A DNA stretch of 64,000 bases, from contig NZ_CP038853.1 in the NCBI RefSeq assembly GCF_004792415.1, positions 3,224,001 through 3,288,000 of the forward strand. The letters run 5' to 3'. Position 1 is the first letter of the stretch. Each line of letters begins with the position of its first letter. The position numbers and the translations under genes are program-made. The stretch is from Pantoea vagans (GTDB taxonomy: Bacteria > Pseudomonadota > Gammaproteobacteria > Enterobacterales > Enterobacteriaceae). Shown piece by piece: positions 7,804 through 19,414 of this stretch. The notes below the pieces were generated by a model, which was not told the origin of the DNA, searched no databases, and was given only the letters and a program-made list of their open reading frames with translations.

Positions 7804-9954
7804 TTACGCGAGGTCGTTTTTCAGTACGCGGACGCGATACTCGCCCTCTTCCGTCAGGCTGGCACCGTGAATATCGGTTTCGAAGCCCGGGTAGTGCCGG
7901 CCAATGCTGCACAGCATCAGCAGGAAATCGAGCACGGCACGGCTTTTTTCGGTAATCATCTCGCCCGGCATCACCAGCGGAACGCCTGGCGGATAAGGCA
8001 GGATCATGTTGGCCGACACCCGCCCGACCAGTTCGCTGAGGTCCACCGTTTCGATGTTGCCCTTCACCTGCTGCTGAAACGCCTGATGCGGCGTCATCTT
8101 CATTTCGGGCAGGACATCAAACGCCTGCAGCATCAGACGCGGCAGATCGTGATGGCGGATCAGCTGATGGATCCCCTGCGCCAGCGTCTGAATGCGCATA
8201 TTGCGATAGAAGTCAGGATCTTCAGCGTAGAGATCCGGCAGCATGTTTTTCACCCGCAGGTTGAGATCGTAGGCGCGTTTGAACTCGGTCAGACCGCGCA
8301 GCACGCTCATCGCTTTGGTTTTGTCGATGCCGATACTGAACAGGAACAGCAGGTTATAGGGGCCGGTTTTCTCCACTACAATGCCGCGCTCATCGAGAAA
8401 CTTCGCCACCAGCGCGGCCGGGATCCCCTCTTCCGCCATTTCACCTAGCTCACTCATGCCTGGCGTCAGGATGGTGACTTTGATCGGATCGAGGTACATG
8501 TGATCGCGATCGGCCTGCGTAAATCCATGCCACTCTTCTTCGCCGGGCTGGATCGCCCAGCATTGCGCTTCATCGATCTGTTCCGGCTGCCAGATATCGA
8601 AGAACCAGCTGTCAGACTCTTCGCGCAGGCGCTGGATTTCCCGACGGAAGTGCAAGGCGCGTTCCACCGAACGATTGATTAACCGCTTACCGGGGTTACC
8701 GCGCAGCATCGCCGCAGCGGTTTCTATTGAGGAGACGATGGCGTAATTGGGCGAGGTAGTGGTGTGCATCATGTAGGCTTCGTTAAACGTCTGTTCGTCG
8801 TAGTCGCCTTTAATGTGAATCATGGAGGCCTGCGAGAACGCTGCCAGCAGTTTGTGGGTCGACTGCGTCTCGTATACCACCTTGCCCGGAATACGATCGC
8901 CACTCATGCCGCTTTTACCGGCATAAATCGGATGGAAATTGGTATATGGCACCCAGGCCGAATCGAAATGAATCGACGGCACATCCAGCGTCTCTTTGAT
9001 GTACTGGGTGTTGTAGAGCAGCCCATCGTAGGTGGAGTTGGTGATCACCGCATGCACCGGCCAGGTCGCGCGATCGGTGGTCGCGACCTTCTGCGTAATG
9101 CTCTCGCGGGTGAACTCGTGCTTCGGGATACCGCCGAGAATCCCCAGCGCATTGCGGGTCGGCTTCAGCCAGATCGGGATCAGATCGCTCATCATCAGCA
9201 GATGAGTCAGAGACTTGTGGCAGTTGCGATCGATCAATACGGTGCTGCCCGCCGGTGCCGCATACATGCCGACAATTTTATTCGAGGTCGAGGTGCCATT
9301 GGTCACCATGTAACTCTGCTCGGCGCCAAACGTGCGAGCGATGTACTCTTCCGCTTCAAGGTGCGGGCCGGTGTGATCCAGCAGCGAACCCAGCTCGGTC
9401 ACTGAAATAGAGATGTCCGATTTCAGTGTATTGGCTCCGAAGAAGTCGTAGAACAAACAGCCTACCGGGCTCTTCTGAAATGCGGTGCCCGCCATATGGC
9501 CTGGCGTGCAGAAGGTGTACTTGCCCTCTTTCACATAGGTGAAAAGTGCTTTGGTCAGCGGTGGGGTAATGTGGTCGAGATAGTCATCGGTATACTGCCG
9601 GATATGCAGCGCGATATCGTCGGCGGCATTCAGCGCATACTCAAAAAAGTGCAGTGGCATGCGCATCTCATTGATGCTGATGTCCATCTGCGAGTGGGTA
9701 TTGATAAAGGCATACAGCGGCAGGTATTCATTGAGCTGATTAATCTCGCCGCACAGTTCCGGACTGTTGTGCGCGTCCCAGTCGAAGATCACGCCACTGA
9801 TACGCGGATTGTGTTCGATCAGCTTCAGCAGATCGTCACTGTTTTTCGGGTAAAGCAGCTGGAAGCCTTGCAGATTTAACGCCGCGTCGAGTTCGCGTAA
9901 CGGTTCATCTTTATAAAACACGCCGTGCGCGCCCATGATCGCCAGAATATTCAA
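7804..9954 (-). CDS. ldcC: lysine decarboxylase LdcC
   Basis: A PLP-dependent fold-type I decarboxylase that converts lysine to cadaverine and CO2. The 716-residue product has the N-terminal wing domain (ILAIMGAHGVFYKD), the core with YTFCTPGHMAGTA, and the PLP-binding block TQSTHKLLAAFSQAS near residue 365. The start is TTG at 9954: translation from it gives the family N-terminus, and GGGAGAGGGG lies at the right distance. Any upstream ATG would add an unconserved leader. The sequence is closer to the constitutive LdcC than to the acid-inducible CadA, judged from gene context (accA side) and absence of cadB. Confidence 0.95.
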   Translation of the reverse strand: MNILAIMGAHGVFYKDEPLRELDAALNLQGFQLLYPKNSDDLLKLIEHNPRISGVIFDWDAHNSPELCGEINQLNEYLPLYAFINTHSQMDISINEMRMPLHFFEYALNAADDIALHIRQYTDDYLDHITPPLTKALFTYVKEGKYTFCTPGHMAGTAFQKSPVGCLFYDFFGANTLKSDISISVTELGSLLDHTGPHLEAEEYIARTFGAEQSYMVTNGTSTSNKIVGMYAAPAGSTVLIDRNCHKSLTHLLMMSDLIPIWLKPTRNALGILGGIPKHEFTRESITQKVATTDRATWPVHAVITNSTYDGLLYNTQYIKETLDVPSIHFDSAWVPYTNFHPIYAGKSGMSGDRIPGKVVYETQSTHKLLAAFSQASMIHIKGDYDEQTFNEAYMMHTTTSPNYAIVSSIETAAAMLRGNPGKRLINRSVERALHFRREIQRLREESDSWFFDIWQPEQIDEAQCWAIQPGEEEWHGFTQADRDHMYLDPIKVTILTPGMSELGEMAEEGIPAALVAKFLDERGIVVEKTGPYNLLFLFSIGIDKTKAMSVLRGLTEFKRAYDLNLRVKNMLPDLYAEDPDFYRNMRIQTLAQGIHQLIRHHDLPRLMLQAFDVLPEMKMTPHQAFQQQVKGNIETVDLSELVGRVSANMILPYPPGVPLVMPGEMITEKSRAVLDFLLMLCSIGRHYPGFETDIHGASLTEEGEYRVRVLKNDLA

Positions 9955-10081
9955 TGCCCCTCTCCCTGATTGTTGTGGAACCGGACAAGCATAACCGCTA
10001 ACTCCGGGAAGGTGTAGCAAGGGGACGATCAGATGAAGCTGAAAGACGTCAGACCGCGTGCGGGGGGTGATCTGGCGGCAT

Positions 10082-10108
10082 AAAAAAAGCGGACCGGAGT
10101 CCGCTTTT
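10082..10108 (-). terminator. intrinsic terminator after accA
   Basis: Stem AAGCGGAC/GTCCGCTT with loop CGGA (10087-10106), followed on the minus strand by a run of seven T. It lies 16 bp after the accA stop and ends the long minus-strand operon before ldcC. Confidence 0.9.
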
Positions 10109-10123
10109 GTGGATGAGCTAAAA

Positions 10124-11080
10124 TCAGGCGTAGCCGTAGCTCATCAGACGCTGATAACGACGATCCAGCAGCTCTTCGGTGGTTAATCCATCGAGGTCGG
10201 CCAGGTCAGCCAGCAGCTGCTGCTTGAGTGACTGCGCCATATCCACCGGACGGCGATGTGCGCCACCCAGCGGCTCAGGGATCACGGAGTCAATCAGCTT
10301 CAGCTCTTTCAGACGATGTGCGGTAATGCCCATCGCTTCGGCGGCCAGCGGCGCTTTGTCAGCACTTTTCCACAGAATGGAGGCACAGCCTTCCGGCGAG
10401 ATGACTGAATAGGTGCTGTACTGCAGCATATTCACTTTATCACCCACGCCAATCGCCAGCGCGCCACCTGAACCGCCTTCACCGATGACCGTACAGATTA
10501 CCGGTACTTTCAGGCCAGACATTTCACGCAGGTTGCGGGCAATCGCTTCAGACTGCCCACGCTCTTCCGCGCCCACGCCCGGATAAGCACCCGGTGTGTC
10601 GATGAAGGTAATGATTGGCATTTTGAAACGTTCAGCCATCTCCATCAGGCGCAGCGCTTTGCGATAGCCTTCCGGTGCAGGCATGCCGAAGTTACGGCGA
10701 ATCTTCTCTTTGGTTTCACGGCCTTTCTGGTGCCCGATGATCATCACCGGACGTCCATCAAGACGCGCAATCCCGCCGACAATCGCTTTGTCATCCGCAT
10801 AAGCACGGTCGCCCGCCAGCTCATCGAAATCGTCGAAAGCGTTGCGAACGTAGTCAAAGGTGTAAGGACGTAAAGGATGGCGTGCCAGTTGGGCAATCTG
10901 CCATGCGCCCAGATCGGCGAAGATTTTACGGGTCAGCTCAACGCTTTTTTCACGCAGACGCTGAACTTCTTCATCCAGATTAACGTGTTTATCATCCTGA
11001 CGACCAATTGAGGTCAGCGAATCAATCTTCGCTTCAAGTTCTGCAATTGGCTGTTCAAAATCCAGGTAATTAAGACTCAT
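10124..11080 (-). CDS. accA: acetyl-CoA carboxylase carboxyltransferase subunit alpha AccA
   Basis: The alpha subunit of the carboxyltransferase half of acetyl-CoA carboxylase, which pairs with AccD to transfer CO2 from biotin to acetyl-CoA, the first committed step of fatty acid synthesis. At 318 residues it is full length. Diagnostic blocks are the N-terminal helical region ([16 protein letters not shown]), [19 protein letters not shown], and the oxyanion-hole glycines in [15 protein letters not shown]. It follows dnaE by 12 bp on the same strand, the conserved dnaE-accA arrangement. Confidence 0.98.
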   Translation of the reverse strand: MSLNYLDFEQPIAELEAKIDSLTSIGRQDDKHVNLDEEVQRLREKSVELTRKIFADLGAWQIAQLARHPLRPYTFDYVRNAFDDFDELAGDRAYADDKAIVGGIARLDGRPVMIIGHQKGRETKEKIRRNFGMPAPEGYRKALRLMEMAERFKMPIITFIDTPGAYPGVGAEERGQSEAIARNLREMSGLKVPVICTVIGEGGSGGALAIGVGDKVNMLQYSTYSVISPEGCASILWKSADKAPLAAEAMGITAHRLKELKLIDSVIPEPLGGAHRRPVDMAQSLKQQLLADLADLDGLTTEELLDRRYQRLMSYGYA

Positions 11081-11092
11081 AATGTTCCTGTT

Positions 11093-14000
11093 CTAGTCAA
11101 ACTCCAGTTCCACCTGCTCCGATCCAATCAACGAGCGCAGATCGTTAAGTAAACGATCGCTGGGCGAAATACGCCACGCTGCACCAAAGCGCAGCTTCGC
11201 TCGCGCGTCGGCTCTCTGATAGTAGAGATGCACCGGAATAGTCCCTGATCGATGGGGTTCCAGGGACTGACGGAGTCGGTTTAATAGCTGGTCATCAATT
11301 TGCCTGTCCGTCAGCGAGATAGCAAGTCCGCGCGCGTATTTTTCGCGAGCTTCGTCGATGTCCATGACTTCACGCGCGGTCATTTTAAGCCCACCACTGA
11401 AGTCATCAAAGCTGACCTGTCCGCTGACGATCAGGATTCGGTCTTTCTCCAGCAACTGCTGGTATTTATCTAACGCATCGGTAAATAACATCACCTCAAG
11501 ACGACCGGAGCGATCGTCCAGAGTACAGATACCAATTCGGTTGCCGCGTTTGGTCACCATTACCCGCGCGGCCATCACCAGACCGGCCGCCACGGTAATT
11601 TTACCCCGATCGGTAGGATGCATATCTTTAAGCCGCACCCCGCCAACGTACCGCTCAATTTCTTTCAGATACTGATTAATCGGGTGGCCGGTCAGGTATA
11701 ACCCCAGCGTTTCCCGTTCACCATCCAGCTGCACCTGCTCAGGCCACGGCGTGACGCTGGCGTATGATTTCTCCACCTGCTCTGGCTCTTCTGCCAGCAC
11801 GCCAAACATATCCGCCTGACCAATCGCTTCCGCTTTCGCGTGCTGATCGGCCGCTTTCAGCGCGTCGCTGAGTGCACTCATCAACGCGGCGCGATGCGGT
11901 CCGAGGCGATCAAAGGCCCCGGACATGATCAGTTTCTCCATCACCCGACGGTTGATCTTTTTGGTATCGGTACGGGCGCAGAGATCAAACAGCTCGCGGA
12001 AATAGCCGCCTTCGTTACGGGCGTCGATGATCGCTTCGATCGGACCTTCGCCCACGCCTTTGATCGCGCCTATGCCGTACACGATCTCGCCCGCTTCGTT
12101 AACGTGGAACGGATAGAGACCGGAGTTAATATCGGGCGGCAGGACCTTCAGCCCCATTCGCCAGCACTCATCGACCAGGCCGACCACTTTCTCGGTGTTA
12201 TCCATATCGGCGGTCATCACCGCCGCCATAAACTCAGCCGGATAGTGCGCTTTCAGCCACAGCGTCTGATAAGAGACCAGTGCGTAGGCCGCAGAGTGTG
12301 ACTTGTTAAAGCCATAACCTGCAAATTTTTCCACCAGATCGAAGATCTTCATCGACAGTTCGCCGTCGATGCCCATACTTTCGGCACCGTCGCGGAAAAC
12401 TGAACGCTGCTTAGCCATCTCCTCGGGTTTCTTTTTACCCATGGCGCGACGCAGCATATCTGCACCGCCCAGGGTGTAACCGGACAGGACCTGGGCGATC
12501 TGCATCACCTGTTCCTGATAGAGGATGATGCCGTACGTTGGCTCCAGCACTGGCTTCAGGCTTTCATGCTGCCACTGGATATCGGGATAGGAGATCGCTT
12601 CACGGCCATGCTTACGGTCGATGAAGTTATCTACCATGCCGGACTGCAGAGGGCCAGGACGGAACAGCGCCACCAGTGCGATCATATCTTCGAAGCAGTC
12701 GGGCTTAAGACGCTTAATCAGATCTTTCATGCCGCGCGATTCAAGCTGGAATACCGCGGTGGTTTCCGAGCGCTGCAGCATATCGAAGCTTTTCTTATCA
12801 TCCAGCGGGATCGCGGCGATATCGATCGGCTCCAGTCCCTCTTTTTCCCGGCGCGGGTTGATCATCTTCAGTGCCCAGTCGATGATGGTCAGCGTTCGCA
12901 GCCCCAGGAAGTCGAACTTCACCAGGCCGGCATATTCCACATCATTTTTATCGAACTGGGTGACCGGGAACTGGCCGTGCTCATCGCAATAGAGCGGCGC
13001 AAAATCGGTGATCTTCGTTGGCGCAATGACCACGCCACCCGCATGCTTACCGGCGTTACGCGTAACCCCTTCCAGCTTGCGCGCCATGTCGATCAGCGCT
13101 TTAACCTCTTCATCTGCGTCATACATCGCAGGAAGTTGTGGTTCAGCAATAAACGCTTTTTCCAGCGTCATGCCGGGATCGGGCGGGATCAGTTTTGAAA
13201 TGCGGTCAACGAAGCCGTAAGGATGACCCAGCACGCGGCCCACATCGCGGATAACCGCTTTCGCCGCCATGGTACCGAAGGTAATAATCTGCGAAACCGC
13301 TTCACGTCCGTACATATCGGCGACGTGTTCGATCACCTGATCGCGCTTCTCCATGCAGAAGTCAACGTCAAAGTCGGGCATCGAAACACGTTCCGGGTTC
13401 AGGAAGCGTTCGAACAGCAGGTCGAACTCCAGCGGATCGATATCGGTGATTTTCAGCGCATAGGCCACCAGCGAACCCGCACCCGAACCACGGCCCGGCC
13501 CGACCGGCACGCCGTTATCCTTGGACCACTGGATGAATTCCATGACGATCAGGAAGTAGCCGGGGAAGCCCATCTGGTTGATAACGTTGAGTTCAATTTC
13601 CAGACGCTCATCATATTCCGGGCGTTTTTCCGCGCGCTCAGCTTCGTCCGGGAACAGGAATTCCAGACGCTCTTCCAGTCCCTCACGGGACTTCACCACC
13701 AGATAATCTTCAGTGGTCATATCGCCGGTCGGGAACTGCGGCAGGAAGTACTCGCCGAGCCGGACCGTCACGTTACAACGCTTAGCAATCTCTACGCTGT
13801 TTTCCAGCGCTTCCGGAATGTCCGAGAACAGCTCGCACATCTCCTCTTCGCTGCGCATATATTGCTGAGGACTGTAGTTGCGCGGGCGCTTGGGGTCGTC
13901 CAGCGTATAGCCGTCGTGAATGGCAACGCGAATTTCGTGCGCATCGAAATCTTCTGCGTTGATAAAGCAGACTTCATTGGTGGCGACGACCGGAATGCCC

Positions 14001-14575
14001 TCGGCAATCGCCAGTTCAACGGCGGCATGCAGATAGCTCTCTTCGTCCTGACGACCGGTGCGGATCAGTTCCAGATAGTAGCGATCGGGGAAATGCTGCT
14101 GGTAAAACGACAGACACTGCGAAACCAGGGCATTGTTGCCACGCAACAGGCTGCGGCCCACGTCGCCACGTCGTCCGCCCGACAACAGAATTAACCCTTC
14201 CTGCAGTTCAATCAGCCAATCGCGATCGATGACCGGTCCGTCCACGCCATAACCACGCTGATAGGCGCGGGAGATCAACAGCGTCAGGTTCTGGTATCCG
14301 GTATCACTGGACGCCAGCACGGTCAGCTGGGTCAGCTCATCCCCCATCAGCTCACTGGCAACGTTGAAATCGGCACCAATGACCGGCTTTATCCCTGCGC
14401 TGTGTGCGCCACCGTAAAATTTCACCAGACCACACAGGTTAGTGAAGTCGGTAATCGCGATAGCAGGCATGCCTAGGGCAGCCGCCTTCTTGATCAACGG
14501 CCCGGTTTTCGCCAGGCCATCAACCATCGAATAGTCACTGTGGACACGCAGATGTATAAAACGGGGTTCAGCCAT
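11093..14575 (-). CDS. dnaE: DNA polymerase III subunit alpha DnaE
   Basis: Catalytic subunit of the replicative polymerase, 1160 residues as in K-12. The N-terminal PHP domain ([15 protein letters not shown]) leads the protein. The catalytic aspartates lie in [14 protein letters not shown] near residue 400, with [16 protein letters not shown] before them. Further on are the fingers, the helix-hairpin-helix region, the C-terminal OB fold ([15 protein letters not shown]) and the tau-binding tail. It sits 31 bp downstream of rnhB, in the lpxB-rnhB-dnaE-accA cluster. A long open frame on the opposite strand is a by-product of codon bias. Confidence 0.98.
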   Translation of the reverse strand: MAEPRFIHLRVHSDYSMVDGLAKTGPLIKKAAALGMPAIAITDFTNLCGLVKFYGGAHSAGIKPVIGADFNVASELMGDELTQLTVLASSDTGYQNLTLLISRAYQRGYGVDGPVIDRDWLIELQEGLILLSGGRRGDVGRSLLRGNNALVSQCLSFYQQHFPDRYYLELIRTGRQDEESYLHAAVELAIAEGIPVVATNEVCFINAEDFDAHEIRVAIHDGYTLDDPKRPRNYSPQQYMRSEEEMCELFSDIPEALENSVEIAKRCNVTVRLGEYFLPQFPTGDMTTEDYLVVKSREGLEERLEFLFPDEAERAEKRPEYDERLEIELNVINQMGFPGYFLIVMEFIQWSKDNGVPVGPGRGSGAGSLVAYALKITDIDPLEFDLLFERFLNPERVSMPDFDVDFCMEKRDQVIEHVADMYGREAVSQIITFGTMAAKAVIRDVGRVLGHPYGFVDRISKLIPPDPGMTLEKAFIAEPQLPAMYDADEEVKALIDMARKLEGVTRNAGKHAGGVVIAPTKITDFAPLYCDEHGQFPVTQFDKNDVEYAGLVKFDFLGLRTLTIIDWALKMINPRREKEGLEPIDIAAIPLDDKKSFDMLQRSETTAVFQLESRGMKDLIKRLKPDCFEDMIALVALFRPGPLQSGMVDNFIDRKHGREAISYPDIQWQHESLKPVLEPTYGIILYQEQVMQIAQVLSGYTLGGADMLRRAMGKKKPEEMAKQRSVFRDGAESMGIDGELSMKIFDLVEKFAGYGFNKSHSAAYALVSYQTLWLKAHYPAEFMAAVMTADMDNTEKVVGLVDECWRMGLKVLPPDINSGLYPFHVNEAGEIVYGIGAIKGVGEGPIEAIIDARNEGGYFRELFDLCARTDTKKINRRVMEKLIMSGAFDRLGPHRAALMSALSDALKAADQHAKAEAIGQADMFGVLAEEPEQVEKSYASVTPWPEQVQLDGERETLGLYLTGHPINQYLKEIERYVGGVRLKDMHPTDRGKITVAAGLVMAARVMVTKRGNRIGICTLDDRSGRLEVMLFTDALDKYQQLLEKDRILIVSGQVSFDDFSGGLKMTAREVMDIDEAREKYARGLAISLTDRQIDDQLLNRLRQSLEPHRSGTIPVHLYYQRADARAKLRFGAAWRISPSDRLLNDLRSLIGSEQVELEFD

Positions 14576-14606
14576 ATCAGTTTCCGGTTAAAACAGCGTC
14601 AGGCTA

Positions 14607-15233
14607 TTAAAGCGTAAGGGTCTGGCGGGCAGCCAGTACTTCAGCGTCGAGCAGCGCGTTGCGTACAGGCGCAAAACTGCGACGGTGGTGCGGCGTGGCG
14701 CCATATTGCGTCAGTTTTTCCATATGCAGCGCCGTCGGATAACCTTTGTGCTGCGCAAAACCATACTGCGGGAACAGCAGATCCAGCTCGGCCATTTCAC
14801 GATCGCGCGACACTTTGGCGATGATGGAGGCTGCACTGATTTCGGCCACCAGGCTATCCCCTTTCACCACGGCCTGTGAAGGCACAGGCAACGCCGGACA
14901 ACGGTTACCATCAATCAGCACATAGTCGGGCTGAATACTCAGGCCAGCAACGGCGCGCTGCATCGCCAGCATAGTGGCGTGCAGAATGTTGAGCTGATCA
15001 ATCTCTTCCGGCTCTGCGCGGCCCAGACTCCAGGCCAGCGCCTTCTCTTTGATTTCGTCATACAACGACAGGCGGCGCTTTTCCGACAGTTTCTTAGAGT
15101 CAGCCAGGCCGGTAATCGGATTAGCCGGGTCGAGGATGACTGCAGCAGTGACCACCGCGCCGACCAGCGGACCGCGCCCCACTTCGTCCACACCGGCAAT
15201 CAGTCTGGCGACAGGATAGATAAAATCAGGCAT
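14607..15233 (-). CDS. rnhB: ribonuclease HII RnhB
   Basis: Removes RNA from RNA-DNA hybrids and nicks at single misincorporated ribonucleotides. The catalytic Asp16-Glu17 pair sits in [10 protein letters not shown]. Other family blocks are [18 protein letters not shown] and [11 protein letters not shown]. It has 208 residues, a few more than K-12 because of a longer C-terminus. Its start overlaps the 3' end of lpxB by 8 bases, suggesting translational coupling. Confidence 0.97.
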   Translation of the reverse strand: MPDFIYPVARLIAGVDEVGRGPLVGAVVTAAVILDPANPITGLADSKKLSEKRRLSLYDEIKEKALAWSLGRAEPEEIDQLNILHATMLAMQRAVAGLSIQPDYVLIDGNRCPALPVPSQAVVKGDSLVAEISAASIIAKVSRDREMAELDLLFPQYGFAQHKGYPTALHMEKLTQYGATPHHRRSFAPVRNALLDAEVLAARQTLTL

Positions 15234-16374
15234 TCACCAGCTCCAGTACCGCATCCGCTGCCTGCTCATCGGCGTTCCAGCGGATCTGTTGATGTAATTC
15301 ATGAAACGTCTGCAGCAGGGTTTCGCGCTCAGGCCCGGCATGCAGCAGCGGATCTAATGCCGCAGCCAGGGCTTCTGGCTGACACTCATCCTGCAGTAAC
15401 TCTTTGACCAGCTCACGCCCGGCCAGCAGATTCGGCAGAGAGACATAAGGCGTTTTTACCAGCCGTTTCGCCAGCCAGAACGTGGCCGGCTTCATGCGAT
15501 AACCGACGACCATAGGGCATTTTGCCAGCATGCACTCCAGTGCAGCAGTACCTGACGCCAGGAGTGCGGCATCGCTCGCAATCATCGCCTCACGTCCCTG
15601 ACCATCCAGCAGATGCATCGGCAGCTCAGGAGCGACGTCAGCTTTAATTTTTTCAAACTGTTCGCGGCGACGGGCATTAACCAGTGGCACCACGATTTCC
15701 AGTGTCGGATAGTGACGACGCAACAATTGCGCTGTTTTCAGGAAATCAGCGCTGAGCATTTCTACTTCTGCGCCCCGGCTGCCGGGCAGCAAAGCCAGAC
15801 AGAGTGCATCATCGGCAATACCGAGATGACGTCGCGCAGCCTGCTTATCAGGTTGCATCGGCATGGCATCCGCCATGGTGTGGCCGATAAAGCGACAGGG
15901 AACGTTATAGCGATCGTAGAAGGCTTTTTCAAACGGCAGGAAGGCCAGCACCAGATTGGTGTTACGACCAATCTTAAACACGCGCTTTTGCCGCCATGCC
16001 CACACCGAAGGGCTGACATAGTGGATAGTGCGAATGTCCGTGCGTTTAAGGTTGCCTTCCAGCGTGATATTGAAATCGGGCGCATCAATCCCGACAAAGA
16101 CATCGGGTCTGAGTTCGGTAAAACGCCGGGTGAGATCGCGGCGGATTGTCAGCAGACGTCGCAGGCGGCCCAGCACCTCAACAATGCCCATCACCGCCAG
16201 CTCTTCCATCTCATACCAGGCTTCACACCCTTCCGCCTGCATCAAGGGACCCGCCACGCCGACAAAGCGTGCATCAGGATGACGGGTTTTCAGGGCACGA
16301 ATCAGACCTGCACCAAGAATATCGCCGGAGGTTTCTCCGGCGACCAGGGCAATCGTTAAAGGACGCGCTGACAT
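15226..16374 (-). CDS. lpxB: lipid-A-disaccharide synthase LpxB
   Basis: A peripheral membrane glycosyltransferase (family GT19) that joins UDP-diacylglucosamine with lipid X to form the lipid A disaccharide. The 382-residue protein starts with the family N-terminus [17 protein letters not shown]. It retains the hydrophobic membrane-contact region, IDAPDFN and the C-terminal GTAALECML block. The 3-bp spacing to lpxA and the overlap with rnhB place it in the lpxD-fabZ-lpxA-lpxB operon. Confidence 0.98.
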   Translation of the reverse strand: MSARPLTIALVAGETSGDILGAGLIRALKTRHPDARFVGVAGPLMQAEGCEAWYEMEELAVMGIVEVLGRLRRLLTIRRDLTRRFTELRPDVFVGIDAPDFNITLEGNLKRTDIRTIHYVSPSVWAWRQKRVFKIGRNTNLVLAFLPFEKAFYDRYNVPCRFIGHTMADAMPMQPDKQAARRHLGIADDALCLALLPGSRGAEVEMLSADFLKTAQLLRRHYPTLEIVVPLVNARRREQFEKIKADVAPELPMHLLDGQGREAMIASDAALLASGTAALECMLAKCPMVVGYRMKPATFWLAKRLVKTPYVSLPNLLAGRELVKELLQDECQPEALAAALDPLLHAGPERETLLQTFHELHQQIRWNADEQAADAVLELVNA

Positions 16375-16377
16375 GGA

Positions 16378-17166
16378 TTAACGAATTAACCCACGGGTTG
16401 AACGGGTGAAGAAGTCGTAGAAAGGCTGCACTTCGCTGTGCTGCTGCGCGATGGCTTCGATTTCTGGCTTCACTTCTTCCAGCGTTCTGCCGCTGCGGTA
16501 GAGCAGCTTGTAGGCGTTGCGAATCGCGTGCAACGACTCTTTGCTGAAGCCACGGCGTTTAAGACCTTCGATATTGATCCCGAACGGCGTCGCGTGGTTG
16601 CCCTGCGCAATAACGTAAGGCGGCACATCCTGCGCCACGCCGGAACAGCCACCTACCATCACGTGAGCACCGATGATGCACCACTGATGTACCGCTGTCA
16701 TGCCGCCAATAATGGCGAAATCATCGACCGTCACGTGACCACCCAGGGTGGCGTTGTTGGCGAAGATACAGCGGTTGCCAATCACGCAGTCATGCGCAAT
16801 ATGGACATTCACCATCAGCAGATTATCGCTGCCCACCGTGGTGACATGGCCACCCTGCGTGGTGCCGCGATGAATCGTCACGCTTTCACGGATGCGGTTG
16901 CGATCGCCGATCTCAACCCGTGTTGGCTCACCGGCATATTTCAGATCCTGATTCACTTCACCAATCGAGGCAAACTGATAGATCTGATTATCTTTACCGA
17001 TACGCGTGTGGCCGTTCACCACAACGTGTGACTTCAGTACCGTTCCTTCACCGATTTCAACATTCGCGCCAATAAAGCAAAACGGGCCAATGTGAACGCG
17101 GGCGCCAATAACAGCGCCCTCTTCGATGACAGAACTGGGATGGATAGTGGCGGTTGGATCAATCAC
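16378..17166 (-). CDS. lpxA: UDP-N-acetylglucosamine acyltransferase LpxA
   Basis: Catalyses the first step of lipid A synthesis, moving R-3-hydroxymyristate from ACP to UDP-GlcNAc. The protein (262 residues) begins with hexapeptide repeats that build a left-handed beta helix (about residues 1-185), followed by a C-terminal helical domain. The catalytic histidine is in [13 protein letters not shown] near residue 125. It is 3 bp downstream of fabZ and competes with it for the same hydroxyacyl-ACP pool. Confidence 0.98.
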   Translation of the reverse strand: MIDPTATIHPSSVIEEGAVIGARVHIGPFCFIGANVEIGEGTVLKSHVVVNGHTRIGKDNQIYQFASIGEVNQDLKYAGEPTRVEIGDRNRIRESVTIHRGTTQGGHVTTVGSDNLLMVNVHIAHDCVIGNRCIFANNATLGGHVTVDDFAIIGGMTAVHQWCIIGAHVMVGGCSGVAQDVPPYVIAQGNHATPFGINIEGLKRRGFSKESLHAIRNAYKLLYRSGRTLEEVKPEIEAIAQQHSEVQPFYDFFTRSTRGLIR

Positions 17167-17169
17167 GAA

Positions 17170-17625
17170 TTATGCCTCCCGGCTGCGGGCACACATCATG
17201 GTCGCTTCACAAACGATTTTACCATCGACAGTCGCCACGCCTTTAAAGCGGGTCAGACCACGGCGGGTTTTCTCGAAAGTGACTTCCATGATCATCTGGT
17301 CGCCTGGTACCACAGGGCGCTTGAAGCGGGCACTGTCGATACCGGCAAAGTAATAGAGTTCACCTGGTTCCAGTTTACCTACGCTTTTAAACGCCAGAAT
17401 ACCGGTGGCCTGCGCCATCGCTTCCAGGATCAGAACGCCAGGAAAAATCGGTTTACCAGGGAAATGCCCCTGGAAAAACGGTTCATTAACAGAAACGTTC
17501 TTCACTGCACGCAGGTATTTGTGCTCTTCAAATTCCAGCACGCGGTCTACCAGCAGAAACGGATAGCGGTGCGGCAGCAGCTCTAAAATCTCTTCAATTT
17601 TCAGAGTATGAGTTTCAGTAGTCAA
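17170..17625 (-). CDS. fabZ: 3-hydroxyacyl-ACP dehydratase FabZ
   Basis: Hot-dog fold dehydratase that removes water from R-3-hydroxyacyl-ACP in fatty acid elongation. It has 151 residues. The active-site His lies in [14 protein letters not shown] and the Glu in LILEAMAQ, in the expected order and spacing. It stands between lpxD and lpxA, so flux into fatty acids and lipid A is encoded side by side. The 152-bp gap to lpxD contains a strong stem-loop at 17667-17702. Confidence 0.98.
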   Translation of the reverse strand: MTTETHTLKIEEILELLPHRYPFLLVDRVLEFEEHKYLRAVKNVSVNEPFFQGHFPGKPIFPGVLILEAMAQATGILAFKSVGKLEPGELYYFAGIDSARFKRPVVPGDQMIMEVTFEKTRRGLTRFKGVATVDGKIVCEATMMCARSREA

Positions 17626-17666
17626 AATACTCTTCCTGTCCTAAAAATCTGATGACATCAATAACA

Positions 17667-17702
17667 CGGCCTGCACAGATCAAAATGATCTTCCGCAGGC
17701 CG
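17667..17702 (-). other. long stem-loop between lpxD and fabZ
   Basis: An 8-bp perfect outer stem CGGCCTGC/GCAGGCCG (17667-17674 with 17695-17702) encloses a 5-bp inner stem GATCA/TGATC (17678-17682 with 17686-17690) around an AAA loop. There is no T-run on the minus-strand side, so a simple intrinsic terminator is unlikely. It may be an mRNA processing or stability element. Confidence 0.6.
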
Positions 17703-17777
17703 CAAATAGGTTCTGTGGCGCCGGGCTTCCCTGCTTAACATTTTTATTATGAAAGCCGGTCAGTTTTGGGATGGCGG

Positions 17778-18803
17778 TTAGTCGTCTTTGCCGACCTTGC
17801 GCTCGATGGCTTTTAAGCGTTTGCTCATGTCATCGATGTTCATCACCAGCGCTGCAGTTTTGCGCCAGGTTTTGTTGGGTTGCAGCGGAATGCCTGACGA
17901 ATAGACACCAGGCTCTGTGATAGGACGCATGACCATACCCATACCGGTCACCGTTACTTTGTCACAGATTTCCATATGGCCGTTAATGACGCTGGCACCG
18001 CCAATCATACAGTAACGCCCAATTTTCAAACTACCCGCCATGATCACACCGCCTGCAACCGCAGTATTGTCGCCAATAACTACGTTGTGAGCGATCTGGC
18101 ACTGGTTGTCTATGATAACACCATTGCCGATCAGAGTGTTATCAAGCGCACCGCGATCGATGGTGGTGCAGGCACCTATTTCGACGCGATCGCCGATAAT
18201 TACCGCGCCTAACTGCGGGATTTTCACCCAGTTACCGCGATCATTGGCATAGCCGAAACCATCAGAACCAATGACGGTACCTGACTGAATCAGACAATCC
18301 TGGCCGATTTCGATCTCGTGATACACAGAGACGTTGGCCCAGAGGCGGGTTCCGCTACCGATACGGGTTTTTTTGCCCACAAAGCATCCCGCACCAATGA
18401 CTACGTTATCACCCAGCTCAACGTCCGCTTCGATCACCGCATTGGCACCAATGGCAACGTTATTGCCAAGTCGCGCTGAGGGATCGATGACTGCGCTGGG
18501 GGCGATATTCTGCGCCGGCTGTGGCGTGGTATCGAGTATTTGTGCCATACGCGCATAGGTCAGGTAGGGATTTTTGACTACCAGCGCTGCGGTTTTGCAC
18601 CACTCCAGATCCGCTTCCGTCAGCACCACGGCTGAGGCCTTTATCAGGGCGAGTTGCTCGCGGTAACGGCTGTTTGCAAGAAAAGTGATTTGGCCAGTTG
18701 TGGCGGATTGCATAGAAGCAATGCCGGAGATGACGATATCGCCATCTCCGTGCAATTCTGCATCCAACTGCTGGGCTAAATCAGCCAGTCGAATAGATGA
18801 CAT
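17778..18803 (-). CDS. lpxD: UDP-3-O-(3-hydroxymyristoyl)glucosamine N-acyltransferase LpxD
   Basis: Third step of lipid A synthesis: adds the N-linked hydroxymyristoyl chain. The 341-residue protein has the N-terminal uridine-binding domain ([16 protein letters not shown]), a long run of hexapeptide repeats and a C-terminal helix ([14 protein letters not shown]). The catalytic histidine is in [14 protein letters not shown] near residue 240. It begins 3 bp after skp, in the conserved bamA-skp-lpxD order. Confidence 0.98.
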   Translation of the reverse strand: MSSIRLADLAQQLDAELHGDGDIVISGIASMQSATTGQITFLANSRYREQLALIKASAVVLTEADLEWCKTAALVVKNPYLTYARMAQILDTTPQPAQNIAPSAVIDPSARLGNNVAIGANAVIEADVELGDNVVIGAGCFVGKKTRIGSGTRLWANVSVYHEIEIGQDCLIQSGTVIGSDGFGYANDRGNWVKIPQLGAVIIGDRVEIGACTTIDRGALDNTLIGNGVIIDNQCQIAHNVVIGDNTAVAGGVIMAGSLKIGRYCMIGGASVINGHMEICDKVTVTGMGMVMRPITEPGVYSSGIPLQPNKTWRKTAALVMNIDDMSKRLKAIERKVGKDD

Positions 18804-18806
18804 GAA

Positions 18807-19304
18807 TTATTTAACCTGTTTCAGCACGTCAGCAGTGATGTCTTTTGCGTTTGATGCATAAGCCACCGCGTTAGCGTCGATCACGACGTCGTAACCATCG
18901 CTGTCAGCGACTTTCTTCACGGCATCCTGAATACGGCTCAGCAGCTTGTTACGCTCTTCCATCTGACGACGGCGATTATCCTGCTCAAAAGCCTGCGCTT
19001 TTGAAGAGAAAGCTTCACGCTGTGACATGACATCTTTTTCCATACGGCTGCGTTCGCTGGCCTTCATGGTAGAACCGTCACGCTGCAGACGCTGCATTTT
19101 GGTTTGCAGATCGCGCTCCTGGCTCTGCAACTCAGTTGCACGGCCTTTGAACTCGTTTTCCAGCTGTTTAGCAACAGTCGCACGTTGCGGTAACTGTTGG
19201 AAAATGCTGGACACGTTTACCACTGCAATTTTGTCAGCAGCCTGAACACCAGCGGAGACCGCTAAAGCAAGACCCAGACCTGCGGCACACAACAACTTTT
19301 TCAC
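18807..19304 (-). CDS. skp: periplasmic chaperone Skp
   Basis: Skp (OmpH) is a trimeric jellyfish-shaped holdase that keeps unfolded outer membrane proteins soluble on the way to BamA. The start is GTG at 19304: AAGGAG lies 7 bases upstream and translation gives the signal peptide [19 protein letters not shown], cleaved near VQA-ADK. The mature part contains the long charged coiled-coil arms (about residues 50-120). The product is 165 residues. A longer frame upstream lacks conservation. It lies between bamA and lpxD. Confidence 0.97.
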   Translation of the reverse strand: MKKLLCAAGLGLALAVSAGVQAADKIAVVNVSSIFQQLPQRATVAKQLENEFKGRATELQSQERDLQTKMQRLQRDGSTMKASERSRMEKDVMSQREAFSSKAQAFEQDNRRRQMEERNKLLSRIQDAVKKVADSDGYDVVIDANAVAYASNAKDITADVLKQVK

Positions 19305-19414
19305 TATAAACTCCTTACCATCAACGTTTGTGTCAGCGACACAGTGTTTGCCCCGGAACAGCAACAGGTGCTGCCCGGCAGCAAGACTTCAGCTATGCAT
19401 CCATGCTCAGAACA

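Noticed and set aside
8764..9405. 213-codon open frame antisense to ldcC
   Set aside because: Fully within ldcC, with no recognisable domain or ribosome-binding site; a shadow of the real gene.
13223..14194. 323-codon open frame on the plus strand inside dnaE
   Set aside because: It is entirely antisense to conserved dnaE; the reading results from codon bias in GC-rich coding DNA, and the translation resembles no family and is rich in His, Arg and Gln.
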